Source: Bacteroidales bacterium
Lineage (GTDB): Bacteria > Bacteroidota > Bacteroidia > Bacteroidales > G3-4614
Length of the DNA stretch: 64,000 bases
Direction: 5' to 3'
Assembly (NCBI GenBank): GCA_017521245.1
Contig: JAFXDI010000048.1
Span: 1 to 64,000 of the forward strand
The notes beneath the pieces were generated by a model. It was given only the letters and a program-made list of their open reading frames with translations, had not been told where the DNA came from and ran no database searches. Below are positions 49,059-57,673 of the stretch, piece by piece. Position numbers and translations under genes: made by a program. Each line of letters begins with the position of its first letter. Position 1 is the stretch's first letter.

Positions 49059-49760
49059 TTATAGATAAAAATCTTTTGTTAGTTCTTTATAGTCAGCAGA
49101 ATAAGAACCATCTCTATTTGATATAATCAGCGTATCTATTGAAAACTGTGTTTGTACTCGCTCCCACTCCGTTAATACTCGCTTTGGTTCTGTTCCTTCG
49201 ATAGTTACCACCCATGTTAATCGGCGAAGATAAAATCCGTTTAGGAGTGCTGTTTGCGCAACAAATGAATAATTATCAGCAGGGGATATCATTGCAAATA
49301 TTGTATTTGGGTTACTTATTTTTGCTACTCCTTGAAATAGTGTTTCAAAATTTAATGATGATGTATTTCGTGCCGATGCTCGTTTAAAATCAGGAGAGAG
49401 GGTATCTTCAGTAAAAAATGGGGGATTTGAAACTATTGTGTCATATATTCTGCCACAATTACCTGAATAACTGACAAAATTTCCTAATATAGGATTGAGA
49501 GTACTATTCCACCCGGATAATTCAAAATTTTTTTTTGAATCTTTTATTGCTCCTTCATCTATGTCAATTGCATCAATATACAAACCTCCTCCGCTACGTT
49601 GAGCCATTATTAAAGACAATATTCCCGATCCGCAACCAATGTCTAATATGGCAGACTCTTTAGGTGGCAAGGTTAACCATGCACCAAGTAATACCCCATC
49701 GGTACCCACTTTCATGGCAGAATTTTGATCGTGTATTGTAAAATATTTAAACTTAAACAT
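49059..49760 (-). CDS. trmN6: tRNA1(Val) (adenine37-N6)-methyltransferase, TrmN6 family
   Basis: A 233-residue SAM-dependent methyltransferase. The N-terminus FTIHDQNSAMKVGTDGVLLG, motif I ILDIGCGSGILSLIMAQ and the catalytic SNPPFF (an NPPF adenine-N6 motif) define the YfiC/TrmN6 family. These enzymes methylate A37 of tRNA1(Val) in Escherichia coli. The paralogous choice (an rRNA or other tRNA target) cannot be ruled out by sequence. It converges with maeB and is divergent from lon. Confidence 0.85.
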   Translation of the reverse strand: MFKFKYFTIHDQNSAMKVGTDGVLLGAWLTLPPKESAILDIGCGSGILSLIMAQRSGGGLYIDAIDIDEGAIKDSKKNFELSGWNSTLNPILGNFVSYSGNCGRIYDTIVSNPPFFTEDTLSPDFKRASARNTSSLNFETLFQGVAKISNPNTIFAMISPADNYSFVAQTALLNGFYLRRLTWVVTIEGTEPKRVLTEWERVQTQFSIDTLIISNRDGSYSADYKELTKDFYL

Positions 49761-49779
49761 AGATTTGACAATATTTATA

Positions 49780-49787
49780 CAAATGTA
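49780..49787 (-). promoter_or_regulatory. -7 box of trmN6
   Basis: TACATTTG on the minus strand, exact TAnnTTTG, 19 bp before the ATG. Confidence 0.4.
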
Positions 49788-49863
49788 ATCTATTTTTTAT
49801 TTTTGATGATAGAAGCGAGATTAAAATAAACTATTAACTAAAAAAGAGTGACAGAAAAAAACT

Positions 49864-49880
49864 TTGGCACAACTATTGCA
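49864..49880 (+). promoter_or_regulatory. Sigma-54 (RpoN) promoter upstream of lon
   Basis: TTGGCAC-AACTA-TTGCA: the GG at 49866-49867 and GC at 49878-49879 are exactly 10 bp apart, as sigma-54 requires. It predicts transcription from about 49891 and a leader of about 75 nt before the lon ATG. No TAnnTTTG box was seen nearer to lon, so this may be its main promoter. Enhancer sites for an activator are not identified. Confidence 0.6.
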
Positions 49881-49966
49881 TTATATAATAAAGTCGCTGA
49901 CTCTCTATTTTTTTAGAGATTAAAATGACAAATATGACAATTTGACACTATTAGAAACAGTAGATT

Positions 49967-52438
49967 ATGAGTAATTTTTCAAATAATAACGATGAAATGT
50001 CGTTTGTTCCAATTGTAGTGGACGTTGATGGCAACCCTGATATAAATTGTTCTAACGTTCCAACCGAGGACTTACCTATTCTTCCTTTAAGAGATATGGT
50101 TTTATTCCCTGGTGTAACAATGCCTATACTTGTTGGCAGAAAATCATCTCTTACACTTATTGATGAGGCTTTTAAAAACAAAAGATACATAGGTGTAACT
50201 TGTCAAAAGAATCCTAATATTGAAGAACCCGGAATTAATGACATATACACTATTGGTGTTATAGCGGAGATTATTAAGGTTTTTCAACTTCCTGACGGAA
50301 ATACCTCTGTTATTTTACAAGGTAAGCAAAGATTCTCTCTATTAAATCTAACTCATACCAAACCATATCTAAAAGGAGAAATTGCCCTTTTGGACGATAT
50401 ATCGGTAAGCAAACGCGACAAAGAGTTTAAAGTGCTTGTTGATGCTATAAAAGATACTACAGGCGAGTATTTAAAATATTTAGGAGAACCTTCTCGTGAA
50501 CTTTTGAGTTCATTACGTAATATTGACGGAAGCAATGGCTTACTTATTAACTTCTTGTGTACTAATATTCCATTTAGTGCTGCGCGTAAAGAGTCATTAT
50601 TAGCAGAGAGTTCAATCAAAGAGAGAGGTTTACTTCTATACTCTGAACTCGGCAAAGAGCTTCAGTTGATGGAGATTAAGAAGGATATTCACAATAAAAC
50701 TCATCAATACATTTCGCAACAACAACGCGAACACTTCCTGCAACAACAGATAAAGACTATTCAAGAGGAGTTGGGAGATACTTCGGATAACGATATAGAT
50801 GAGTTATTGGAAAGAGCAGACAATAAAAAATGGAGTAAAGAGGTGCGTCAGGTTTTTGATAAAGAGTTGAAAAAACTTCAACGCTTTCATCCTCAATCAC
50901 CCGACTACTCTGTGCAATACAATTATATTGAGAACTTCCTTGATTTACCTTGGGGTGAATATACCAACGACAACTTTAACCTTGAAAATGCAAAGAAACA
51001 ATTGGATAAAGACCACTTTGGTTTAGAGAAGGTTAAAGACCGTATTATTGAGCATCTTGCAGTGCTTAAATTGCGTGGAGATATGAAATCGCCTATTATC
51101 TGTCTATATGGTCCTCCCGGAGTTGGTAAGACTTCGTTGGGTAAATCTATTGCTGCCGCTCTTAATCGCAAATATGTTAGAGTATCGTTTGGTGGTTTGC
51201 ACGATGAGGCCGAGATTAGAGGACACCGCCGTACATATATCGGTGCTATGCCCGGTAGAATTATTCAAGGTCTGCAAAAGGCTAAGAGTTCAAACCCCGT
51301 ATTTGTGTTGGATGAGATAGATAAGATTGGTAATGACTACAAAGGAGATCCGGCAGCTGCACTTTTAGAGGCATTAGATCCAGAACAAAACAATGCTTTC
51401 CACGACAACTACCTTGATGTAGATTATGACCTTTCAAAAGTATTGTTTATCGCAACTGCTAATAATCTTGGAACTATTGACCGTCCACTACTCGACCGTA
51501 TGGAGTTGATTGACGTATCGGGCTACATTATGGAAGAGAAGGTTGAGATTGGTCGCCGTCATCTTGTTCCAAAACAATTGACAGAGCATGGACTTAAAAG
51601 AGGCGATGTGTCTATTCCCAAAAAGACAATGGAGGCTATCATAGAGGGATATACTCGCGAGTCGGGAGTTAGAGAGTTAGATAAGAAGATTGCAAAAATT
51701 ATGCGTCGCATTGCTCGCAAGAAAGGTGCTGAGGAGGAGTATAACAAAAACATATCTGTTGCTGATCTTAAAGATTTACTTGGAGAGAAAGAGTACTCAA
51801 AAGAGATATACGAAGGCAACGAGTATGCTGGTGTTGTAACTGGTTTGGCATGGACTGCTGTTGGTGGAGAGATTCTATTTATCGAATCGAGCCTATGCAA
51901 AGGTAAAGGCGAAAAACTTACTCTTACAGGAAATCTTGGTGACGTAATGAAAGAGTCTGCTGTTATTGCCCTACAATATGTTAGATCTCATGCCGAAGAG
52001 TTGGGTATTGATGAGGATGTTTTTGAGAAGTGGAACTTACATATTCACGTTCCCGAAGGTGCAATACCAAAAGATGGACCATCGGCAGGTATTACAATGA
52101 TAACCTCTATTGCTTCATCGTTTACACAACGCAAAGTAAAAGCAAACCTTGCAATGACAGGCGAGATTACTCTTCGCGGAAGAGTATTACCTGTGGGTGG
52201 TATCAAGGAAAAGATACTTGCTGCCAAACGTGCAGGTATTAAAGAGATTATTCTTTGTGAGCAAAACAGAAAAGATATTAACGAAATTCAACCTGAATAT
52301 CTTAAAGGTTTGACATTCCACTATGTAAACAACATATCGGAAGTGTTAGATATTGCTCTTACAGAGAAGAAAGTTAATCACCCTCTTGTACTTAACTATC
52401 AACCACAGACTACACAAACTCATACTCCCCTACAATAA
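49967..52438 (+). CDS. lon: ATP-dependent protease Lon
   Basis: An 823-residue LonA-type protease. The N-terminal substrate domain starts at LPILPLRDMVLFPGVTMPI (about 43-245). The AAA+ domain has Walker A GPPGVGKT at 382-389 and VFVLDEIDKIG. The C-terminal protease domain has PKDGPSAGIT with the catalytic serine at 706 and GRVLPVGGIKEKILAAKRAG with the lysine about 43 residues on. Lon degrades misfolded and regulatory proteins in the cytoplasm. An apparent sigma-54 promoter precedes it; a palindromic terminator follows. Confidence 0.97.
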   Translation: MSNFSNNNDEMSFVPIVVDVDGNPDINCSNVPTEDLPILPLRDMVLFPGVTMPILVGRKSSLTLIDEAFKNKRYIGVTCQKNPNIEEPGINDIYTIGVIAEIIKVFQLPDGNTSVILQGKQRFSLLNLTHTKPYLKGEIALLDDISVSKRDKEFKVLVDAIKDTTGEYLKYLGEPSRELLSSLRNIDGSNGLLINFLCTNIPFSAARKESLLAESSIKERGLLLYSELGKELQLMEIKKDIHNKTHQYISQQQREHFLQQQIKTIQEELGDTSDNDIDELLERADNKKWSKEVRQVFDKELKKLQRFHPQSPDYSVQYNYIENFLDLPWGEYTNDNFNLENAKKQLDKDHFGLEKVKDRIIEHLAVLKLRGDMKSPIICLYGPPGVGKTSLGKSIAAALNRKYVRVSFGGLHDEAEIRGHRRTYIGAMPGRIIQGLQKAKSSNPVFVLDEIDKIGNDYKGDPAAALLEALDPEQNNAFHDNYLDVDYDLSKVLFIATANNLGTIDRPLLDRMELIDVSGYIMEEKVEIGRRHLVPKQLTEHGLKRGDVSIPKKTMEAIIEGYTRESGVRELDKKIAKIMRRIARKKGAEEEYNKNISVADLKDLLGEKEYSKEIYEGNEYAGVVTGLAWTAVGGEILFIESSLCKGKGEKLTLTGNLGDVMKESAVIALQYVRSHAEELGIDEDVFEKWNLHIHVPEGAIPKDGPSAGITMITSIASSFTQRKVKANLAMTGEITLRGRVLPVGGIKEKILAAKRAGIKEIILCEQNRKDINEIQPEYLKGLTFHYVNNISEVLDIALTEKKVNHPLVLNYQPQTTQTHTPLQ

Positions 52439-52459
52439 CATAGGGTGGCATACATAAAA

Positions 52460-52496
52460 AATAACTGCAAGTTGCTATATGTAACTTGCAGTTATT
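52460..52496. terminator. Bidirectional terminator between lon and the DUF308 gene
   Basis: A perfect 14-bp stem (52460-52473 with 52483-52496) and a 9-base loop. A run of six Ts follows on the minus strand; the plus side has a weaker TTGTTTAT. Confidence 0.85.
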
Positions 52497-52516
52497 TGTT
52501 TATATATCGATATCTT

Positions 52517-53056
52517 TTATATAGTCTTGATACTCTTTTTGAGTTTTAGATAGTTTAATAACTCAGATACTCCGTATAGTAATAATATTACTCCTATTAA
52601 AATCAATAACATATTTGTAATGTTATTAAAATATACTACTGTTATAACTCCTGTTGCAAGAACTGCTAATGGGGTTATTAGCATCCAATAACTTTTTGTT
52701 TGTATGCTATATTTAAGCACTCCTACTATTTGTATAACTCCTGCCAATAACAGAACTATTCCTACAAACAGTGTGAACAAAGATACAAATCGTGCCGGAT
52801 AGAGAACCATTATCAATCCCAACACTGCCGAGCCTAAACTTACAAAAATTGTTGTTTTTGATTTTTTCTTTGCCTCTTCAGTTTTTGCAAATATATAGGC
52901 TAATATTGCAATTATTGTAGGCAACATAATAATTACTCCTATCGCAGTTATTATTAGAGAATTTACTTTATCGGGCCATATTACCATTATGACACCAATT
53001 AGAATTGCAACAATACAACGTATTATTGTTGATGTGGGGGTATAAATTCGTTTCAT
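52517..53056 (-). CDS. DUF308 (HdeD-like) membrane protein
   Basis: A 179-residue inner-membrane protein with six hydrophobic segments in paired hairpins. Repeated G-x-I/V-LL-x-G units such as GIVLLLAGVIQIVG and GVILLLYGVSELLNYLKL are the DUF308 pattern. HdeD is linked to acid resistance in Escherichia coli; the role here is unknown. It is a single-gene unit, convergent with lon. Confidence 0.85.
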   Translation of the reverse strand: MKRIYTPTSTIIRCIVAILIGVIMVIWPDKVNSLIITAIGVIIMLPTIIAILAYIFAKTEEAKKKSKTTIFVSLGSAVLGLIMVLYPARFVSLFTLFVGIVLLLAGVIQIVGVLKYSIQTKSYWMLITPLAVLATGVITVVYFNNITNMLLILIGVILLLYGVSELLNYLKLKKSIKTI

Positions 53057-53080
53057 CTTTTTGTTATTTTATTTATAATG

Positions 53081-53088
53081 CAAACATA
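53081..53088 (-). promoter_or_regulatory. -7 box of the DUF308 gene
   Basis: TATGTTTG on the minus strand, exact TAnnTTTG, 24 bp before the ATG; a TTTG lies 22 bp further upstream. Confidence 0.45.
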
Positions 53089-53148
53089 ATAATTTTTAAT
53101 AAGTTTATATCAAATTTCTCTTATTAAACATTAAATATTTTTTATTTG

Positions 53149-53180
53149 TTTGTATTAAAGGTTTTGTTTACTTACTTTTG
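53149..53180 (+). promoter_or_regulatory. Promoter of the lipid kinase gene
   Basis: TTTG at 53149-53152, a 20-bp spacer, then TACTTTTG at 53173-53180. It lies downstream of a possible TTG start and so fixes the ATG at 53200. Confidence 0.6.
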
Positions 53181-53199
53181 CCTAACCATATTTTGTATT

Positions 53200-54162
53200 A
53201 TGTCAGCGAAAAAGATATTTGCTATAATAAACCCTATATCGGGTACTTCAAAAAAAGTTAATCTCAGTGAAAAGATTATGAAGATACTATCTGATGATGA
53301 GGTTACTATTGATATTGCATATACTGAATACGCCGGACATGCTACTTTATTAGCAAAAGATGCTGTTGATAAAGGGTACAATATTGTTTTAGCCGTTGGT
53401 GGCGATGGCACATGTAATGAGATTGCCAAGGCTCTTGTACATTCGAGGAGTGCATTAGCAATTATTCCCACAGGTTCTGGTAATGGCATGGCTAGACATT
53501 TGGGTATTCCTATGGGGATTACTGCCGCTTTAAGAGCATTAAAAAACTCACACATGGTAAAGGCGGATTTTTGCACAGCAAACGATATTCCTTTTTTTGT
53601 TACTTGCGGTTTTGGTTTTGATGCTCAAATAAGTGATAAGTTTTCAAAATCGAAGACCAGAGGTGGATTGACATATTTCATAAATAGTTTGGAGGAGTAT
53701 TTTAAATATACAAATGAGGAGTATATTATTGAAACGCCAACCTCATACGGTAAAGAACAGGCTTTTATTATTGCATGTGGTAATGTTTCGCAATATGGCA
53801 ACAATGCTTTTATTGCTCCATACGCTTCGTTAAGAGATGGATTGATAGATGTTACTATCATAAATCATATAAACTTGTTTGAGGTACTCCCTACCGCTGT
53901 TCAACTATTTACCAAAACACTTAATATAAACCCTGCTGTAAAATCATTTTCCACACCAGAACTCACCATTACACGACCTAAGGCAGGTATTATGCATATT
54001 GATGGAGAGCCTATTGATATGCCCGAGAGAGTTGAGATTAAATGCCATAAACGAGGTTTAAGAGTAATGGTTCCTGATATTCAGGCCGCAAATGAGTTTG
54101 AAGCCACTCTACTAAATATGCTATCTACTGTATTTGGCATCAAGATTCCCAAAAAGATATAA
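53200..54162 (+). CDS. Diacylglycerol kinase-family lipid kinase
   Basis: A 320-residue cytoplasmic kinase. The start is MSAKKIFAIINPISGTSKK; an upstream TTG is rejected because it overlaps the promoter. Family motifs: INPISGTSKK for the nucleotide loop, AVGGDGTCNEIAKAL, and PTGSGNGMARHLGIP. It continues with GFGFDAQISDKFSK and HIDGEPIDMP. DgkB/YegS-type enzymes phosphorylate diacylglycerol or related lipids; the true substrate is unknown. Its stop codon lies inside the stem of the terminator that follows. Confidence 0.9.
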   Translation: MSAKKIFAIINPISGTSKKVNLSEKIMKILSDDEVTIDIAYTEYAGHATLLAKDAVDKGYNIVLAVGGDGTCNEIAKALVHSRSALAIIPTGSGNGMARHLGIPMGITAALRALKNSHMVKADFCTANDIPFFVTCGFGFDAQISDKFSKSKTRGGLTYFINSLEEYFKYTNEEYIIETPTSYGKEQAFIIACGNVSQYGNNAFIAPYASLRDGLIDVTIINHINLFEVLPTAVQLFTKTLNINPAVKSFSTPELTITRPKAGIMHIDGEPIDMPERVEIKCHKRGLRVMVPDIQAANEFEATLLNMLSTVFGIKIPKKI

Positions 54163-54193
54163 CCCAATTGATGCCTCAATTGGGTTATATCTT
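54154..54193. terminator. Terminator shared by the lipid kinase gene and the fucose operon
   Basis: A perfect 18-bp stem (54154-54171 with 54176-54193) with a 4-base loop; TTTTT follows on the minus strand. The stop codon of the kinase gene (54160-54162) is part of the stem. Confidence 0.88.
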
Positions 54194-54224
54194 ATATACG
54201 ATTAAGTAATTAATATATTACTCC

Positions 54225-55541
54225 TTAGTCTTTCTTTGATAGTCTTATATACAATCCGTATGCTAATACTACGGCAAAGCATATTACTGCGATATAGAAT
54301 GATGAACGAACTGCAGCTTCCTCAAAACTATATGCTGAAGAGAGCAATCCGTTTAGCCATCCGTTATCAATAAACATTCCCATAATGGGTGTTATTACTG
54401 CACCACCTAATATAGCCATAATTAGTCCTGCTGCTCCAAGTTTTACCTCATCACCCATACCATATAGTGCTATTCCGTATATAGTTGGGAACATTAATGA
54501 CATACATCCTGATATTGCTATCAATGTCCATATTGAGATATTAGCGGGGAGATATATTGTTCCTAAACATGCCACAATACCTGCAACTGCAAATATTGAT
54601 AACATTACAGAAGGGTTAAATTTACGCATTAGAGCTGTACATACCCAACGGCAAACAATAAACAATATGATTGCGTATAGGTAGTATTGTGCTGCTGTGG
54701 CTTCGTTCATACCCTCACCGAATACTGTCATTGCATATTTAACTGTCCATGTCCACACTGTTATTTGTAGTCCTACATAGAAGAATTGAGTTACAACTCC
54801 CCAATAGTAACGAGGCTTAGTTAATAGCTTCTTAAACGATGTAGATATATTCAAATCTCCCTCATCAACTTTATTCTCTGAACGGCGGAAATTATAGAAG
54901 AATATCCAAATAATCAATGCTATAATTACAAGACTTACGTATGGCACACACACCCACAATAACTCATTGTTTTGTATTGCATCTAATTGTGTTGAATCCA
55001 TTTGGAGTCTATCTTCGTATGTTGCAGGATTAAGATTAGCAAGAATAAGATATTTTGCCAAGAATATTCCTGTTAATGAACCAAGTGGATTGAATGCTTG
55101 TGCAAAGTTTAAGCGTTGTATTGAGGTCTCTTTTGCTCCAAGTGATATTACGAAAGGATTACAAGTTGTCTCTAATACAGATAGTCCACAAGCCAATACA
55201 AAGATTGAGACAAGGAACATATCATAACTTTGTATTATGGCTGAAGGGATATAACCTAACGCTCCTACCATATAGAGTCCTAACCCTACTAATACTCCTA
55301 CTCGGTATGAGAATTTTTTGATAATTATTGCTGCCGGTATTGCTAAAACTGCGTATGCTCCATAGAACGCTATCTGAACAAACGATGAATCAACAGCTGA
55401 CATCATAAATATTTTACCGAAAGCAGGTACAAGGTTGTCGGTCATATTATTGAGTAATCCCCATAATACAAAGCACGACACCAACATAATAAATGGTACT
55501 AATACCGATTTCTCTACTACTTTTATTTTTTCTGTTGTCAT
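54225..55541 (-). CDS. fucP: L-fucose:H+ symporter
   Basis: A 438-residue MFS transporter with 12 predicted membrane segments. The family start is FVLWGLLNNMTDNLVPAFGKIF. Other FucP-type segments include VLETTCNPFVISLGAKETSIQRLNF (split here: VLETTCNPFVISLGA, then SIQRLNFAQAFNPLGS). It imports L-fucose with a proton. It is the last gene of the fucose operon, 26 bp after fucK, with a strong terminator after it. Confidence 0.93.
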   Translation of the reverse strand: MTTEKIKVVEKSVLVPFIMLVSCFVLWGLLNNMTDNLVPAFGKIFMMSAVDSSFVQIAFYGAYAVLAIPAAIIIKKFSYRVGVLVGLGLYMVGALGYIPSAIIQSYDMFLVSIFVLACGLSVLETTCNPFVISLGAKETSIQRLNFAQAFNPLGSLTGIFLAKYLILANLNPATYEDRLQMDSTQLDAIQNNELLWVCVPYVSLVIIALIIWIFFYNFRRSENKVDEGDLNISTSFKKLLTKPRYYWGVVTQFFYVGLQITVWTWTVKYAMTVFGEGMNEATAAQYYLYAIILFIVCRWVCTALMRKFNPSVMLSIFAVAGIVACLGTIYLPANISIWTLIAISGCMSLMFPTIYGIALYGMGDEVKLGAAGLIMAILGGAVITPIMGMFIDNGWLNGLLSSAYSFEEAAVRSSFYIAVICFAVVLAYGLYIRLSKKD

Positions 55542-55567
55542 TATATTAGATTTTATTTTATTGTAAA

Positions 55568-56971
55568 TTAGGGCATAAAGGTTTTTAGTTCCATACCTTT
55601 GCCTTTTAATATAAGGGGGTTATCTTTTGACAACTCTCCTGCCGACTCGGCTTGAACTTTAATATTACCAATTGCGGTTGCCTCAACCGGTCCTGCTACT
55701 ACCTTGCACCCTGTTTTTTGGGCTGTTAGTTTATTTAGCAATCCGTTTTGAGAGCCACCTCCAACAATATATATAGTTTTTATTTTGCGTCCCACAGATA
55801 GTTCTAACTCCTCTTTTACCTTTGCGTACTCAGTTGCCAACGATTGACATACCAATCGCATATAGTCACCTTGTGTTTGTGGTACTGCTTGATTTGTCTC
55901 TTTACAATAGTTATCTATCGCCTCTTTCATACTGCGAGGTGCGGTAAAGCGACTATCGGTAACAGGTATTACGCTTGTGCATTGAGAGTTTTCTCCATCA
56001 ACAACCATACGAGAATAATCACAATCAAGACCTTGTGCTGTCCACTCTTTTACGAGTGATTGTAACAACCACAAACCTGTAATATTTTTAAGTATACGTA
56101 TATCGCCAGACACTGCACCTTCGTTTGTAAAGTCAGATGCTAACACCTCAGTAGTTTGCAATGGTGTAGGTGTCACCATTCCCATTAGCGACCATGTTCC
56201 TGAACTGATGAATGCCCATTCATCATCTTCGGCAGTAATGGCAGCAAGTGCCGATGCTGTATCATGTGAGCCTACTGCTACAACTGTTGCATTTCCTCCT
56301 AACTCCTCTTGCATTGCAGGTGTTAAACTACCTATTGGTGTACCTGGATATACAATCTCTTGCATTAATGTTTGGGGTAATGATAGTGTTTCAAAGATTG
56401 TATCATCCCACTTGCGTGTAAGAGAGTTAAGCATTTGTGAGGTTGAGGATATAGTATATTCATTTACCGCTTTACCTGTTAGGAAATAGGCAAACAAGTC
56501 GGGCATAAAGAGTAACTTATCTGCATTTTTTAGTGCTTCATCACCCTCTAATACTGCACTATACAGCTGGAATACAGTATTTATCTCCATAAACTGATTT
56601 CCTGCCAATGAGAAGAATTTCTCTTTTGGTAGTTTTTGGAATGCCTTTTCAAGTATTCCTTGTGTACGTGAGTCACGATAACATACTGGATTTGATATAA
56701 GACGCCCGTTCTTATAAAGAAGTCCGTAATCGACACCCCATGTATCTATACCGATGCTCTTTATCTCAGAGCCATATTTTGCAAATGCTTTTTTCAGACC
56801 TGTTTTTATCTCTTCATAAAGCGAAAGAAAATCCCAATATACCCTTCCGCCTAAGTTTATTTGTCGGTTAGGAAAACGGTGTATCTCATCAAGTGTCAAC
56901 TCTCCATTATTGAGACACCCTACTATTACTCTTCCGCTTCCTGCTCCAAAGTCGGCTGCTACGTAATACAT
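55568..56971 (-). CDS. fucK: FGGY-family sugar kinase, probably L-fuculokinase
   Basis: A 467-residue FGGY kinase. The N-terminal phosphate loop DFGAGSGRVIVG, the catalytic GIDTWGVDYGLL and the C-terminal ADP loop IVGGGSQNGLLNKL are all present. The DFGAGSGR start is of the rhamnulokinase type and not the Escherichia coli FucK type. The operon context makes L-fuculose the likely substrate; action on L-rhamnulose as well is possible. It lies 57 bp after fucA with a small hairpin between them. Confidence 0.85.
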   Translation of the reverse strand: MYYVAADFGAGSGRVIVGCLNNGELTLDEIHRFPNRQINLGGRVYWDFLSLYEEIKTGLKKAFAKYGSEIKSIGIDTWGVDYGLLYKNGRLISNPVCYRDSRTQGILEKAFQKLPKEKFFSLAGNQFMEINTVFQLYSAVLEGDEALKNADKLLFMPDLFAYFLTGKAVNEYTISSTSQMLNSLTRKWDDTIFETLSLPQTLMQEIVYPGTPIGSLTPAMQEELGGNATVVAVGSHDTASALAAITAEDDEWAFISSGTWSLMGMVTPTPLQTTEVLASDFTNEGAVSGDIRILKNITGLWLLQSLVKEWTAQGLDCDYSRMVVDGENSQCTSVIPVTDSRFTAPRSMKEAIDNYCKETNQAVPQTQGDYMRLVCQSLATEYAKVKEELELSVGRKIKTIYIVGGGSQNGLLNKLTAQKTGCKVVAGPVEATAIGNIKVQAESAGELSKDNPLILKGKGMELKTFMP

Positions 56972-56988
56972 AATGTTTTATACAAGAT

Positions 56989-57010
56989 GGAGAGAAGGTT
57001 TCCCCTCTCC
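56989..57010 (-). other. Intercistronic hairpin between fucA and fucK
   Basis: A 6-bp GC-rich stem (56989-56994 with 57005-57010). No T-run; it may affect mRNA processing or stability. Confidence 0.35.
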
Positions 57011-57028
57011 CCTACTATTATTTGATTT

Positions 57029-57673
57029 TTAATCTGTAATTTTCCCTAAAACGTATTTATCAAGATCTTTTATCTCTTGCTCTGTTAATACGGTATAGTT
57101 CATTCCTGATTGAACGATTATACGACAAGCCATTTCAAAGAACATTGCTTTCTCAAATGCTGCATTGAAGTCTTTACCGCATACTACTTGTCCATGGTTT
57201 GTTAACAGACATGAGTCATGATCTTTCAATGCCTCCACTACTGCTTGTGCCAACTCAGGAGAGCCCGGGCGGTAATAAGGTATTACAGGAATCTCTTTTC
57301 CTACATGACATGGAACTTCAGCTGTTACATTGAAGTTTGTTGGTTTGTTTTTCATACATGCCACTGTTGTTGCATACTCTGATTGAAAGTGCAATACCAC
57401 ATTTGCATCAGGGCGATTACGTAATACTCCTAAATGGAAACCATTCTCCATTGATGGTTTTATTCCGTTTAGTGATGTTCCGTCAGCAAGATTCAATACT
57501 GCAATTTTCTCTTTTTGAATTGTAGGTAACCATGAACCTGTTCCAGAAATCATAACTTTGTCGCCTATACGCCACGACATATTACCGCTACTGCATAACA
57601 TTAAGTGTTCATTTCCTGCTCTGTGAGCGGCTTTCATAAACTCCTGATAGAGTGCATCCATTATATTTTCCAT
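57029..57673 (-). CDS. fucA: L-fuculose-1-phosphate aldolase (class II)
   Basis: A 214-residue aldolase of the AraD/FucA family. SSGNMSWRIGDKVMISGTGSW binds phosphate, shown here as SSGNMSWRIG and SGTGSW at about 28-48. The expected zinc and catalytic residues are Glu76 (KPSMENGFH), His95 (VVLHFQSEY) and His160 (LTNHG). The second histidine of the usual HxH pair is glutamine (Gln97). The enzyme yields dihydroxyacetone phosphate and L-lactaldehyde. Its start overlaps the fucO stop by one base (TAATG), so the two steps are translationally coupled. Confidence 0.9.
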   Translation of the reverse strand: MENIMDALYQEFMKAAHRAGNEHLMLCSSGNMSWRIGDKVMISGTGSWLPTIQKEKIAVLNLADGTSLNGIKPSMENGFHLGVLRNRPDANVVLHFQSEYATTVACMKNKPTNFNVTAEVPCHVGKEIPVIPYYRPGSPELAQAVVEALKDHDSCLLTNHGQVVCGKDFNAAFEKAMFFEMACRIIVQSGMNYTVLTEQEIKDLDKYVLGKITD

